Positions 7,741-19,513 of a stretch of DNA of 64,000 bases are shown one piece after another. Below the pieces are notes generated by a model. That model did no database searches and was not told the origin of the DNA. It saw nothing but the letters and a program-made list of their open reading frames with translations. The stretch comes from Nannobrachium achirus (Eukaryota > Chordata > Actinopteri > Myctophiformes > Myctophidae): assembly GCA_963921795.1 (NCBI GenBank), contig OY997653.1, positions 63,487,126 to 63,551,125 of the forward strand, read 5' to 3'. A program made the translations under genes and the position numbers. The first letter of the stretch is position 1. Each line of letters opens with the position of its first letter.

Positions 7741-10700
7741 CCAGGGTAGATTTTCATGGGGGAAAAAGAGAGGCTGTGTCCTCTGAAAACCCACACTAAT
7801 AATTAATGGTAAGGTGTTATTAAAGAGAGGCCTTTATAGAGGCTGTGGCTGTGTCCTCTGAAAACACACACTAATAATTAATGGTAAGTGTTATTAAAGA
7901 GAGGCCTTTATAGAGGCTGTGGCTGTGTCCTCTGAAAACCCACACTAATAATTAATGGTAAGTGTTATTAAAGAGAGGCCTTTATAGAGGCTGTGGCTGT
8001 GTCCTCTGAAAACACACACTAATAATTAATGGTAAGTGTTATTAAAGAGAGGCCTTTATAGAGAGGCTGTGGCTGTGTCCTCTGAAAACACACACTAATA
8101 ATTAATGGTAAGTGTTATTAAAGAGAGGCCTTTATAGAGGCTGTGGCTGTGTCCTCTGAAAACCCACACTAATAATTAATGGTAAGTGTTATTAAAGAGA
8201 GGCCTTTATAGAGGCTGTGGCTGTGTCCTCTGAAAACACACACTAATAATTAATGGTAAGTGTTATTAAAGAGAGGCCTTTATAGAGGCTGTGGCTGTGT
8301 CCTCTGAAAACACACACTAATAATTAATGGTAAGGTGTTATTAAAGAGAGGCCTTTATAGAGGCTGTGGCTGTGGCCTCTGAAAACACACACTAATAATT
8401 AATGGTAAGTGTTATTAAAGAGAGGCCTTTATAGAGGCTGTGGCTGTGTCCTCTGAAAACCCACACTAATAATTAATGGTAAGTGTTATTAAAGAGAGGC
8501 CTTTATAGAGGCTGTGGCTGTGGCCTCTGAAAACCCACACTAATAATTAATGGTAAGTGTTATTAAAGAGAGGCCTTTATAGAGGCTGTGGCTGTGGCCT
8601 CTGAAAACCCACACTAATAATTAATGGTAAGTGTTATTAAAGAGAGGCCTTTATAGAGGCTGTGGCTGTGGCCTCTGAAAACCCACACTAATAATTAATG
8701 GTAAGTGTTATTAAAGAGAGGCCTTTATAGAGGCTGTGGCTGTGGCCTCTGAAAACACACACTAATAATTAATGGTAAGGTGTTATTAAAGAGAGGCCTT
8801 TATAGAGGCTGTGGCTGTGTCCTCTGAAAACCCACACTAATAATTAATGGTAAGTGTTATTAAAGAGAGGCCTTTATAGAGGCTGTGGCTGTGGCCTCTG
8901 AAAACCCACACTAATAATTAATGGTAAGTGTTATTAAAGAGAGGCCTTTATAGAGGCTGTGGCTGTGTCCTCTGAAAACCCACACTAATAATTAATGTAA
9001 GTGTTATTAAAGAGAGGCCTTTATAGAGGCTGTGGCTGTGGCCTCTGAAAACACACACTAATAATTAATGGTAAGTGTTATTAAAGAGAGGCCTTTATAG
9101 AGGCTGTGGCTGTGTCCTCTGAAAACCCCACACTAATAATTAATGGTAAGTGTTATTAAAGAGAGGCCTTTATAGAGGCTGTGGCTGTGGCCTCTGAAAA
9201 CACACACTAATAATTAATGGTAAGTGTTATTAAAGAGAGGCCTTTATAGAGGCTGTGGCTGTGTCCTCTGAAAACCCACACTAATAATTAATGGTAAGTG
9301 TTATTAAAGAGAGGCCTTTATAGAGGCTGTGGCTGTGGCCTCTGAAAACACACACTAATAATTAATGGTAAGTGTTATTAAAGAGAGGCCTTTATAGAGG
9401 CTGTGGCTGTGTCCTCTGAAAACCCACACTAATAATTAATGGTAAGTGTTATTAAAGAGAGGCCTTTATAGAGGCTGTGGCTGTGGCCTCTGAAAACACA
9501 CACTAATAATTAATGGTAAGTGTTATTAAAGAGAGGCCTTTATAGAGGCTGTGGCTGTGTCCTCTGAAAACCCACACTAATAATTAATGGTAAGTGTTAT
9601 TAAAGAGAGGCCTTTATAGAGGCTGTGGCTGTGTCCTCTGAAAACACACACTAATAATTAATGGTAAGTGTTATTAAAGAGAGGCCTTTATAGAGGCTGT
9701 GGCTGTGGCCTCTGAAAACACACACTAATAATTAATGGTAAGTGTTATTAAAGAGAGGCCTTTATAGAGAGGCTGTGGCTGTGTCCTCTGAAAACACACA
9801 CTAATAATTAATGGTAAGTGTTATTAAAGAGAGGCCTTTATAGAGGCTGTGGCTGTGGCCTCTGAAAACACACACTAATAATTAATGGTAAGTGTTATTA
9901 AAGAGAGGCCTTTATAGAGAGGCTGTGGCTGTGTCCTCTGAAAACACACACTAATAATTAATGGTAAGTGTTATTAAAGAGAGGCCTTTATAGAGGCTGT
10001 GGCTGTGGCCTCTGAAAACACACACTAATAATTAATGGTAAGTGTTATTAAAGAGAGGCCTTTATAGAGGCTGTGGCTGTGTCCTCTGAAAACACACACT
10101 AATAATTAATGGTAAGGTGTTATTAAAGAGAGGCCTTTATAGAGGCTGTGGCTGTGGCCTCTGAAAACACACACTAATAATTAATGGTAAGTGTTATTAA
10201 AGAGAGGCCTTTATAGAGGCTGTGGCTGTGGCCTCTGAAAAACACACACTAATAATTAATGGTAAGTGTTATTAAAGAGAGGCCTTTATAGAGGCTGTGG
10301 CTGTGGCCTCTGAAAACACACACTAATAATTAATGGTAAGTGTTATTAAAGAGAGGCCTTTATAGAGGCTGTGGCTGTGGCCTCTGAAAACACACACTAA
10401 TAATTAATGGTAAGGTGTTATTAAAGAGAGGCCTTTATAGAGGCTGTGGCTGTGTCCTCTGAAAACACACACTAATAATTAATGGTAAGTGTTATTAAAG
10501 AGAGGCCTTTATAGAGGCTGTGGCTGTGGCCTCTGAAAACACACACTAATAATTAATGGTAAGTGTTATTAAAGAGAGGCCTTTATAGAGGCTGTGGCTG
10601 TGTCCTCTGAAAACCCACACTAATAATTAATGGTAAGGTGTTATTAAAGAGAGGCCTTTATAGAGGCTGTGGCTGTGTCCTCTGAAAACCCACACTAATA

Positions 10701-13700
10701 ATTAATGGTAAGTGTTATTAAAGAGAGGCCTTTATAGAGGCTGTGGCTGTGGCCTCTGAAAACACACACTAATAATTAATGGTAAGTGTTATTAAAGAGA
10801 GGCCTTTATAGAGGCTGTGGCTGTGTCCTCTGAAAACCCACACTAATAATTAATGGTAAGTGTTATTAAAGAGAGGCCTTTATAGAGGCTGTGGCTGTGG
10901 CCTCTGAAAACACACACTAATAATTAATGGTAAGTGTTATTAAAGAGAGGCCTTTATAGAGGCTGTGGCTGTGTCCTCTGAAAACCCACACTAATAATTA
11001 ATGGTAAGTGTTATTAAAGAGAGGCCTTTATAGAGGCTGTGGCTGTGTCCTCTGAAAACCCACACTAATAATTAATGGTAAGTGTTATTAAAGAGAGGCC
11101 TTTATAGAGGCTGTGGCTGTGGCCTCTGAAAACACACACTAATAATTAATGGTAAGTGTTATTAAAGAGAGGCCTTTATAGAGGCTGTGGCTGTGGCCTC
11201 TGAAAACACACACTAATAATTAATGGTAAGTGTTATTAAAGAGAGGCCTTTTATAGAGGCTGTGGCTGTGGCCTCTGAAAACACACACTAATAATTAATG
11301 GTAAGTGTTATTAAAGAGAGGCCTTTATAGAGGCTGTGGCTGTGTCCTCTGAAAACACACACTAATAATTAATGGTAAGGTGTTATTAAAGAGAGGCCTT
11401 TATAGAGGCTGTGGCTGTGGCCTCTGAAAACACACACTAATAATTAATGGTAAGGTGTTATTAAAGAGAGGCCTTTATAGAGGCTGTGGCTGTGTCCTCT
11501 GAAAACACACACTAATAATTAATGGTAAGTGTTATTAAAGAGAGGCCTTTATAGAGGCTGTGGCTGTGGCCTCTTGAAAACACACACTAATAATTAATGG
11601 TAAGTGTTATTAAAGAGAGGCCTTTATAGAGGCCTGTGGCTGTGTCCTCTGAAAACCCACACTAATAATTAATGGTAAGGTGTTATTAAAGAGAGGCCTT
11701 TATAGAGGCTGTGGCTGTGGCCTCTGAAAACACACACTAATAATTAATGGTAAGTGTTATTAAAGAGAGGCCTTTATAGAGGCTGTGGCTGTGGCCTCTG
11801 AAAACACACACTAATAATTAATGGTAAGGTGTTATTAAAGAGAGGCCTTTATAGAGGCTGTGGCTGTGTCCTCTGAAAACACACACTAATAATTAATGGT
11901 AAGTGTTATTAAAGAGAGGCCTTTATAGAGCTGTGGCTGTGGCCTCTGAAAACACACACTAATAATTAATGGTAAGTGTTATTAAAGAGAGGCCTTTATA
12001 GAGGCTGTGGCTGTGTCCTCTGAAAACCCACACTAATAATTAATGGTAAGTGTTATTAAAGAGAGGCCTTTATAGAGGCTGTGGCTGTGTCCTCTGAAAA
12101 CACACACTAATAATTAATGGTAAGTGTTATTAAAGAGAGGCCTTTATAGAGGCTGTGGCTGTGGCCTCTGAAAACACACACTAATAATTAATGGTAAGTG
12201 TTATTAAAGAGAGGCCTTTATAGAGGCTGTGGCTGTGGCCTCTGAAAACACACACTAATAATTAATGGTAAGTGTTATTAAAGAGAGGCCTTTATAGAGG
12301 CTGTGGGCTGTGTCCTCTGAAAACACACACTAATAATTAATGGTAAGTGTTATTAAAGAGAGGCCTTTATAGAGGCTGTGGCTGTGGCCTCTGAAAACAC
12401 ACACTAATAATTAATGGTAAGTGTTATTAAAGAGAGGCCTTTATAGAGGCTGTGGCTGTGTCCTCTGAAAACACACACTAATAATTAATGGTAAGTGGTT
12501 ATTAAAGAGAGGCCTTTATAGAGGCTGTGGCTGTGGCCTCTGAAAACACACACTAATAATTAATGGTAAGTGTTATTAAAGAGAGGCCTTTATAGAGGCT
12601 GTGGCTGTGGCCTCTGAAAACACACACTAATAATTAATGGTAAGGTGTTATTAAAGAGAGGCCTTTATAGAGAGGCTGTGGCTGTGTCCTCTGAAAACAC
12701 ACACTAATAATTAATGGTAAGTGTTATTAAAGAGAGGGCCTTTATAGAGGCTGTGGCTGTGGCCTCTGAAAACACACACTAATAATTAATGGTAAGTGTT
12801 ATTAAAGAGAGGGCCTTTATAGAGGCTGTGGCTGTGTCCTCTGAAAACACACACTAATAATTAATGGTAAGGTGTTATTAAAGAGAGGCCTTTATAGAGG
12901 CTGTGGCTGTGTCCTCTGAAAACACACACTAATAATTAATGGTAAGTGTTATTAAAGAGAGGCCTTTATAGAGGCTGTGGCTGTGTCCTCTGAAAACACA
13001 CACTAATAATTAATGGTAAGGTGTTATTAAAGAGAGGCCTTTATAGAGGCTGTGGCTGTGGCCTCTGAAAACACACACTAATAATTAATGGTAAGTGTTA
13101 TTAAAGAGAGGCCTTTATAGAGGCTGTGGCTGTGTCCTCTGAAAACACACACTAATAATTAATGGTAAGTGTTATTAAAGAGAGGCCTTTATAGAGGCTG
13201 TGGCTGTGTCCTCTGAAAACACACACTAATAATTAATGGTAAGTGTTATTAAAGAGAGGCCTTTATAGAGGCTGTGGCTGTGGCCTCTGAAAACACACAC
13301 TAATAATTAATGGTAAGGTGTTATTAAAGAGAGGCCTTTATAGAGGCTGCTGGCTGTGTCCTCTGAAAACACACACTAATAATTAATGGTAAGTGTTATT
13401 AAAGAGAGGCCTTTATAGAGGCTGTGGCTGTGGCCTCTGAAAACACACACTAATAATTAATGGTAAGTGTTATTAAAGAGAGCCTTTATAGAGGCTGTGG
13501 CTGTGTCCTCTGAAAACACACACTAATAATTAATGGTAAGTGTTATTAAAGAGAGGCCTTTATAGAGGCTGTGGCTGTGGCCTCTGAAAACACACACTAA
13601 TAATTAATGGTAAGTGTTATTAAAGAGAGGCCTTTATAGAGGCTGTGGCTGTGGCCTCTGAAAACACACACTAATAATTAATGGTAAGGTGTTATTAAAG

Positions 13701-15241
13701 AGAGGCCTTTATAGAGGCTGTGGCTGTGTCCTCTGAAAACACACACTAATAATTAATGGTAAGTGTTATTAAAGAGAGGCCTTTATAGAGGCTGTGGCTG
13801 TGGCCTCTGAAAACACACACTAATAATTAATGGTAAGTGTTATTAAAGAGAGGCCTTTATAGAGGCTGTGGCTGTGTCCTCTGAAAACACACACTAATAA
13901 TTAATGGTAAGTGTTATTAAAGAGAGGCCTTTATAGAGGCTGTGGCTGTGGCCTCTGAAAACACACACTAATAATTAATGGTAAGTGTTATTAAAGAGAG
14001 GCCTTTATAGAGGCTGTGGCTGTGGCCTCTGAAAACACACACTAATAATTAATGGTAAGTGTTATTAAAGAGAGGCCTTTATAGAGGCTGTGGCTGTGTC
14101 CTCTGAAAACACACACTAATAATTAATGGTAAGTGTTATTAAAGAGAGGCCTTTATAGAGGCTGTGGCTGTGGCCTCTGAAAACACACACTAATAATTAA
14201 TGGTAAGTGTTATTAAAGAGAGGCCTTTATAGAGGCTGTGGCTGTGTCCTCTGAAAACACACACTAATAATTAATGGTAAGTGTTATTAAAGAGAGGCCT
14301 TTATAGAGGCTGTGGCTGTGTCCTCTGAAAACACACACTAATAATTAATGGTAAGTGTTATTAAAGAGAGGCCTTTATAGAGGCTGTGGCTGTGGCCTCT
14401 GAAAACACACACTAATAATTAATGGTAAGTGTTATTAAAGAGAGGCCTTTATAGAGGCTGTGGCTGTGGCCTCTGAAAACACACACTAATAATTAATGGT
14501 AAGGTGTTATTAAAGAGAGGCCTTTATAGAGGCTGTGGCTGTGGCCTCTTGAAAACACACACTAATAATTAATGGTAAGGTGTTATTAAAGAGAGGCCTT
14601 TATAGAGGCTGTGGCTGTGTCCTCTGAAAACACACACTAATAATTAATGGTAAGTGTTATTAAAGAGAGGCCTTTATAGAGGCTGTGGCTGTGTCCTCTG
14701 AAAACACACACTAATAATTAATGGTAAGTGTTATTAAAGAGAGGCCTTTATAGAGGCTGTGGCTGTTGTCCTCTGAAAACACACACTAATAATTAATGGT
14801 AAGGTGTTATTAAGAGAGGCCTTTATAGAGGCTGTGGCTGTGGCCTCTGAAAACACACACTAATAATTAATGGTAAGGTGTTATTAAAGAGAGGCCTTTA
14901 TAGAGGCTGTGGCTGTGTCCTCTGAAAACACACACTAATAATTAATGGTAAGGTGTTATTAAAGAGAGGCCTTTATAGAGGCTGTGGCTGTGGCCTCTGA
15001 AAAACACACACTAATAATTAATGGTAAGGTGTTATTAAAGAGAGGCCTTTATAGAGGCTGTGGCTGTGTCCTCTGAAAACACACACTAATAATTAATGGT
15101 AAGGTGTTATTAAAGAGAGGCCTTTATAGAGGCCTGTGGCTGTGTCCTCTGAAAACACACACTAATAATTAATGGTAAGTTGTTATTAAAGAGAGGCCTT
15201 TATAGAGGCTGTGGCTGTGTCCTCTGAAAACACACACTAAT
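7741..15241 (+). repeat. 74-bp minisatellite, about 100 units
   Basis: The unit starts AAAGAGAGGCCTTTATAGAG and ends AATTAATGGTAAGTGTTATT (74 bp; 75 with GGTGTT). Common variants are GTGTCC/GTGGCC and CCCACAC/ACACACAC. The CCCACAC form is confined to about 7790-12030. GTGTCC and GTGGCC alternate strictly over about 9000-9600, giving a 149-bp dimer. The array ends in an assembly gap, so true length is unknown. Copy B has one precursor at about 31550-31607. Not coding. Confidence 0.98.
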
Positions 15242-15441
15242 NNNNNNNNNNNNNNNNNNNNNNNNNNNNNNNNNNNNNNNNNNNNNNNNNNNNNNNNNNN
15301 NNNNNNNNNNNNNNNNNNNNNNNNNNNNNNNNNNNNNNNNNNNNNNNNNNNNNNNNNNNNNNNNNNNNNNNNNNNNNNNNNNNNNNNNNNNNNNNNNNNN
15401 NNNNNNNNNNNNNNNNNNNNNNNNNNNNNNNNNNNNNNNNN
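15242..15441. other. Assembly gap (200 N)
   Basis: Exactly 200 Ns break the 74-bp array. The right flank is not array sequence, so the array's right end and any further copy A sequence are missing. Confidence 1.
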
Positions 15442-15974
15442 ACACAAAGCGGCAGCAGGTTGAGAAGCAGTGTTGTACAGCAGCAGCAGCAGAGGTTACA
15501 TGAGGTGTAGGCCATGTGAAAACGTTGCCATAGTGATGTGATGGGAGTGGGCTGGTTGATTTTTTGGGTAAAAGGCGCTACGCTTTGACACACTGGAGCG
15601 GAGGAGAAGATTTCATTCAGTGAATTGGTCCTGCTGCTTCATGCAGGGGCGTCACGGGGGGAGGGGGACTGAGTTACTAGGGCCCAAAGTGAAGGGGCCG
15701 TAATTATTTTATTGATTGATTGATTGATTGATTGAAGACTTTATTAGAAGTTTGCATAGAAGAAGGTACAGTTTCATGACAGTACAGTTCACTGGTACAA
15801 GGTCTACTAAAAGGAGATCCTAGAAAAGACTATAAGCTTATTTCCACAGGAAACCATTGAAGTATCTCATATTACATTGAATGACAGACCAATAGAACAC
15901 AGTACTATGCAGTAGATATAGTCAGTAAAAAAAGAAAGAACAAAAAACAGTAAGTTATACTTTAGCTGTATTGA

Positions 15975-16013
15975 ACAATAGCAGATATACAAGCTTGTAG
16001 ATCTGCTATTTTT
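15975..16013. repeat. Core palindrome, tip fully lost (P4)
   Basis: ACAATAGCAGATATACAAGC runs straight into TTGTAGATCTGCTATTTTT. The arms meet at AAGCTT with no loop insert. Confidence 0.93.
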
Positions 16014-16296
16014 GAAAAGTCATGAAAATTTGCAAATCTTTGAATATGTTTATTTTTTAAGCGAACATTTGTAACTCAAATTTAGCTTCTGGGGGAGGGG
16101 GGTCCCTGGAACTAAATATTTTGAGATGGGGGTCCGTGGCCAAATACATATCATTGTGGGGGTCGTTTACATGAAAAAATGTGAGCACCACTGGCACTGA
16201 CATAGAAACATATATATATATTTTTTTTTTTTCAAAAAACCTTAAGAAGTATTTGAAATATTCAAAGACTTGCACGAAAAGTTTTCACGATTTTTC

Positions 16297-16346
16297 AAAA
16301 AATAGCAGATCTACAAGCTCGCAGTGAGCTTGTAGATCTGCTATTT
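16297..16346. repeat. Core palindrome, short tip (P5)
   Basis: AATAGCAGATCTACAAGCTC, tip GCAGT, GAGCTTGTAGATCTGCTATT. Confidence 0.95.
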
Positions 16347-16722
16347 AAAGCATACAATAATTGAAGTGAATCCTTGCACCCAGGGCCCAGAATTTGATGC
16401 GACACCCTGGCTTCATGCAACTGGCTGACAACCACAACCGCTCTGAAAGGCCCGCACGTTGTTTCAACACAAACACAACGTCCTGTCCTGTTTGCTGGTC
16501 TGCTGGTGCGTAACACCAACAAGTTAGTGTGAGTGTGATGGAAGCTTCCTCTGAGGGTTTGCAGTGAGGATATCATCTTTGTCGGGTGAAGAAACCAATG
16601 GCCCAGAGTCTGGCGTTGGAACTGAAGCTCTCTGCCAGATTCTGTTACACAGCCAGGGGCGTCGCACCGAATTCTGGGCCCTGGGTACAAGGATTCACTC
16701 ACATTGTGTGCTTAATCTATTG

Positions 16723-16777
16723 AAAAATAGCAGATCTACAAGCTCACAGCGCTGCGAGCTTGTAGATCTGCTATTTT
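16723..16777. repeat. Core palindrome, medium tip (P6)
   Basis: AAAAATAGCAGATCTACAAG, tip CTCACAGCGCTGCGAG, CTTGTAGATCTGCTATTTTT. Confidence 0.95.
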
Positions 16778-16980
16778 TTTTTAAATATTTCAAATCCTTC
16801 GAAGGTTTTTTTTATATATGTTTCTATGTCAGTGGTGCTCAGACCTTTTCATTTCAAGGACCCTCAAAATGATATGTATTTGGCCACGGACCCCCCGTCC
16901 AGGGACCCCCAGAAGCAAAATTTGAGTTACAAATGTTCGCTCAAAAAATACATATATTCAAAGATTTGCACAACACAACA

Positions 16981-17020
16981 AAAAATAGCCGCGCTGAGAG
17001 CTTGTAGATCTGCTATTTTT
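16981..17020. repeat. Core palindrome, left arm deleted (P7)
   Basis: AAAAATAGC joins directly to CGCGCTGAGAGCTTGTAGAT; the left arm between AGC and the tip is gone. Confidence 0.85.
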
Positions 17021-17170
17021 CAATAGCTAAAGTGTAAAATAATTAAGGCCCCTCCACCTTGGGCCCTCGTAACTCAGTCCCACTTTTCCCCCTTTGTGAC
17101 ACCCCTGACCATCACACAAGAGCACAACTATCTTTGTCAGAAGAAGCACCAACTCCCCACTCAGCTGGGA

Positions 17171-17172
<2 letters not shown>

Positions 17173-17209
<37 letters not shown>
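17173..17209. repeat. (CT)n
   Basis: Uninterrupted dinucleotide run. Confidence 0.97.
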
Positions 17210-17212
<3 letters not shown>

Positions 17213-17395
17213 TCAACACATGGCTTCACTGCATCACTGTACAGCCTCTCAACCAAGGTCGTCTCCTCCAAAGCCTACCGATTCGCTACATAAAGAGAGC
17301 ACGTCGTACAGAGAGCTCAGAGTGTCACCACCAGAGCACTGACCGTCCAGCAGCGATGTAAAGTAACTAAGTACATTTACTTAAGAACTGTAATT

Positions 17396-17712
17396 TAGAG
17401 TTCTCAACGGGCCTGAAAATTAAGGCCGGCCCTAACTGGGCCCTAACTGGGCCCTAACTGGGCAGACCCGAGGCCCTACTAGTTAGCATACATTTTAGGC
17501 CCTACCCGGCCCGAAAACGTTGGTTCAGGTCGGGTATGGTCGGGTCCATCATATAATAATAGTAATAAAAACAAATAGGCCTATTTAATTTTTTCATTGA
17601 GCCCGAGGCCCTACCCGGCCCGACTAATTAGCATACATTTTAGGCCCTACCCTACCCTAAATGTCAGTCGGGTTCGGGTATGGTCGGGTTCGGGCAGAAT
17701 TTGAGAAATCTA
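17396..17712. mobile_element. hAT-like MITE with 8-bp TSD CTGTAATT
   Basis: TIRs TAGAGTTCTCAA and TTGAGAAATCTA match at 11 of 12 positions. CTGTAATT is duplicated exactly at 17388-17395 and 17713-17720. The interior contains a GCATACATTTTAGGCCCTAC segment twice (around 17484 and 17628). Confidence 0.8.
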
Positions 17713-17781
17713 CTGTAATTATGTACAGGTAGTGAGGTACTTGCACTTTACTTGAGTCCTTGAGTTACTTGATGTCCAATA

Positions 17782-18057
17782 GGGGCGGCATAGCTCAGGG
17801 GTAGAGAAACCGTTATTAGAGCACGAAGGGTTACCGAAGGGTTCCCAGTTCGAATCCGGGCTCCCCCTGAGTTAATGTCGAAGGGTCCTTGGGCAAGACT
17901 CTGGTGAGTAGGTTGCTCCTGGTGAGTAGGTTGGTGCCTTGTATGGTTTCCTCCGCCACCGGTGTATGAATGTGTGTGTGAATGGGTGAATGTAATGCAC
18001 AATCTCTGTAAAGCGCTTTGGACAAAAGCGCTGTATAAATGCACCATTTACCATTTA
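17782..18057 (+). mobile_element. tRNA-derived SINE
   Basis: The 5' head GGGGCGGCATAGCTCAGGGG contains an A box (TAGCTCAGGGG at 17791). The B box AGTTCGAATCC is at 17847-17857. The body has GTCCTTGGGCAAGACTC and GTAAAGCGCTTTGG, and the tail is TATAAATGCACC followed by ATTTACC repeats. The short TSD CCAATA is at 17776-17781 and 18058-18063. A second, reversed copy is at 49063-49350. A pol III-type internal promoter is inferred from the boxes. Confidence 0.85.
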
Positions 18058-18090
18058 CCAATACTTTTACTTCCAACTCCACTACATCGC

Positions 18091-18419
18091 GCAGAAACCG
18101 TGTTATCTCCTAGTCGTGCACGACCCAGTAGGGCCATGCACCCCGCGGTCAAAAATAAAGTCTGTGCACACCACCAACCACAACAACAGGGGACAGCATC
18201 CACTTTATTTTCTACTGGTTGTCAGCAACTTCCGATGCACAGAGTCTGTTGGAAGCATTTGGACGCTGCAGTGCAAGCCAACAGTCGGCCTCCAGAGACT
18301 AACTAACAAGTTCAGACAATCAGCCTGTCCTTGTGTTGTCTCTGGTGTCACAACCCATGAAGATACACTAGCAAAGTACTGTTGCAAAACACCAATACAA
18401 CTACCCAGGGAAGAGCAGA
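18091..18419. other. No feature recognised
   Basis: Unique-looking sequence. Frames of 114 and 138 codons run on into repeat DNA and have no supporting signals. Confidence 0.5.
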
Positions 18420-18600
18420 CAGGGGCGTCACACCAAAGTCTGGGCCCTGGGTACAAGGATTCACTGCGGGCCCTGAATGTTCTTCATAGGGGGAGGAGGG
18501 GGTTTAACCCATTTAGACTGGGGACGCATTAGTACGCATTATTTTCTGCTATTGAAAAACAGCAGATATACAAGCTCACAGTGCGGCAAATGTGAAAATG
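18420..18600 (+). mobile_element. hAT MITE fragment (CAGGGGTGTCAC family)
   Basis: Left end CAGGGGCGTCACACC and GGGCCCTGGGTACAAGG, then diverged sequence and a half palindrome. Right TIR absent. Confidence 0.65.
18554..18590. repeat. Half palindrome (P8)
   Basis: Left arm AAAAACAGCAGATATACAAG plus CTCACAGTGCGGCA; no return arm. Confidence 0.8.
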
Positions 18601-18771
18601 TGAAAATGTTTTTTGTCTTTGAATATTTCAAATCCTTCTAAGATTTTTTGAAAAACCTATGTTTCCCATCTCAAAATATTTAGTTAACTAATTTCTTTCA
18701 CCAAAGTAAAAAGAAAAACTGCATTAATGGTCTGGAGAGGGCACTTTTTAAAGACAAGCCCCCTTTGATGT

Positions 18772-19216
18772 CTTTGTCTGATCACTCAGATCAGCCAACA
18801 CAGAGATGCTGACAGAACCCTCGCTAAAAACCCCAGGGCAAAAATCCACTCGTCCGAGATCAGTTTGCCCTCCTGGCCCCCAAGTTGTGGAATAAACTCC
18901 CTGTCACACTTAGAACAACGGACTCACTCACTAGCTTTCGCCGTGGACTGAAGACTCACCTTTTCAGACTCCACCTAAACCCTTAGCACTACAGAAAATC
19001 AATGACCATACATGAAGCTAGTTAGCATTTGTTTTTTAGGTTTTTAGAACTATGATTATATTGTGTTTTTTTCTAGATAGATATCCATTTGCATTTGTTA
19101 TATTGCTGTTGATTTACTGACATATTATCTTATTTATTATTGTGATGTTTTATCTGCTTATTGTAAATCGCTTTGGATTAAAAGCGTCTGCTAAATGCCT
19201 AAACTGTAAACTGTAA
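18772..19216 (+). mobile_element. L2-type LINE 3' remnant
   Basis: The end of a reverse-transcriptase reading frame (18837-18986) is followed by a 3' UTR ending TCGCTTTGGATTAAAAGCGT, CTGCTAAATGCC and a TAAACTG repeat. The flanks 18721-18771 and 19217-19235 are contiguous at 32501-32585, which acts as an empty site. Confidence 0.75.
18837..18986 (+). pseudogene. L2-type ORF2 C-terminal fragment
   Basis: Translates through LLAPKLWNKLPVTLRTTDSL then TSFRRGLKTHLF to a TAG at 18984. The APKLWN-LP-LR...F---LKTHLF signature is typical of the carboxyl end of fish L2/CR1-like LINE polyproteins. Only about 50 residues remain, with no catalytic YADD region, so it is a 5'-truncated dead copy. Confidence 0.75.
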
Positions 19217-19493
19217 ACTGTATGTGTGCACGTGCCAGCTTGAGACCCAAATTGAACACTGCAAAAATCTTCAGTGTCAGAGGTATTTTCACTCCGGGTC
19301 CATTTGGTTCCATTTTGTACAGTTCTCAGAGTTACACAGATCTGTAACTCCTCAAGGCCCAGAAACAGTGGCGTAAAGTGACTAAGTCAGGGGTCTTCAA
19401 CAGGGGGTCCGGGACCCCTAGGGGGTCCTCAGAGTTAGTCAGAGTTAGTTTTTTTTACATTAACAACTTTAAGTGTCCATATTCTGAGAACTA

Positions 19494-19513
19494 GCTTGTA
19501 GATTGGCTATTTT
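19494..19513. repeat. Half palindrome (P9)
   Basis: AGCTTGTAGATTGGCTATTT, right arm only. Confidence 0.75.

Larger units (their letters stand above)
1..7821 (+). repeat. Segmental duplication, copy A
   Basis: Collinear with 26255-31607 in the same orientation. Matching blocks include 404-522 with 26531-26627, 673-1136 with 26803-27277, 3470-4134 with 27345-28021, 4247-6214 with 28740-30717 and 7570-7821 with 31350-31607. Blocks are near identical by eye and are broken by transposon insertions and deletions private to one copy. The left limit is unknown because the match is already present at base 1. Confidence 0.9.
15644..16409 (-). mobile_element. hAT MITE (CAGGGGTGTCAC family) with perfect 8-bp TSD
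   Basis: Ends CAGGGGCGTCAC and GCGACACCCTG, with GCTTCATG duplicated exactly at 15636-15643 and 16410-16417. Family order is reversed here: GGGCCCAAAGTG first, CACCCAGGGCCCAGAAT last. Contains the palindrome pair P4 and P5 and an internal GATT-repeat insertion (15712-15735). Non-coding. Confidence 0.9.
16654..17107 (+). mobile_element. hAT MITE (CAGGGGTGTCAC family)
   Basis: Ends CAGGGGCGTCGCACC and TTGTGACACCCCTG. Diagnostic interior is TCTGGGCCCTGGGTACAAGG, then P6, inner segment, P7, then CCTTGGGCCCTCGTAACTCA. Flanking 8-mers (TACACAGC, ACCATCAC) do not match, so the TSD has decayed or one flank was replaced. Confidence 0.8.
17350..18090 (+). mobile_element. Host hAT-like MITE holding two nested insertions
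   Basis: Left end CAGCGATGTAAAGTAACTAA. The body resumes after each insertion: ATGTACAGGTAGTGAGGTAC at 17721, then ATACTTTTACTTCCAACTCC at 18061. Same family as 19367-21107. Right end not precisely defined. Confidence 0.5.

Noticed and set aside
17782..17868. Functional tRNA gene
   Set aside because: A and B boxes are present, but the sequence runs into a SINE body with tail repeats and TSD, and a cloverleaf is not maintained around the GAAGGGTTACCGAAGGG stretch.
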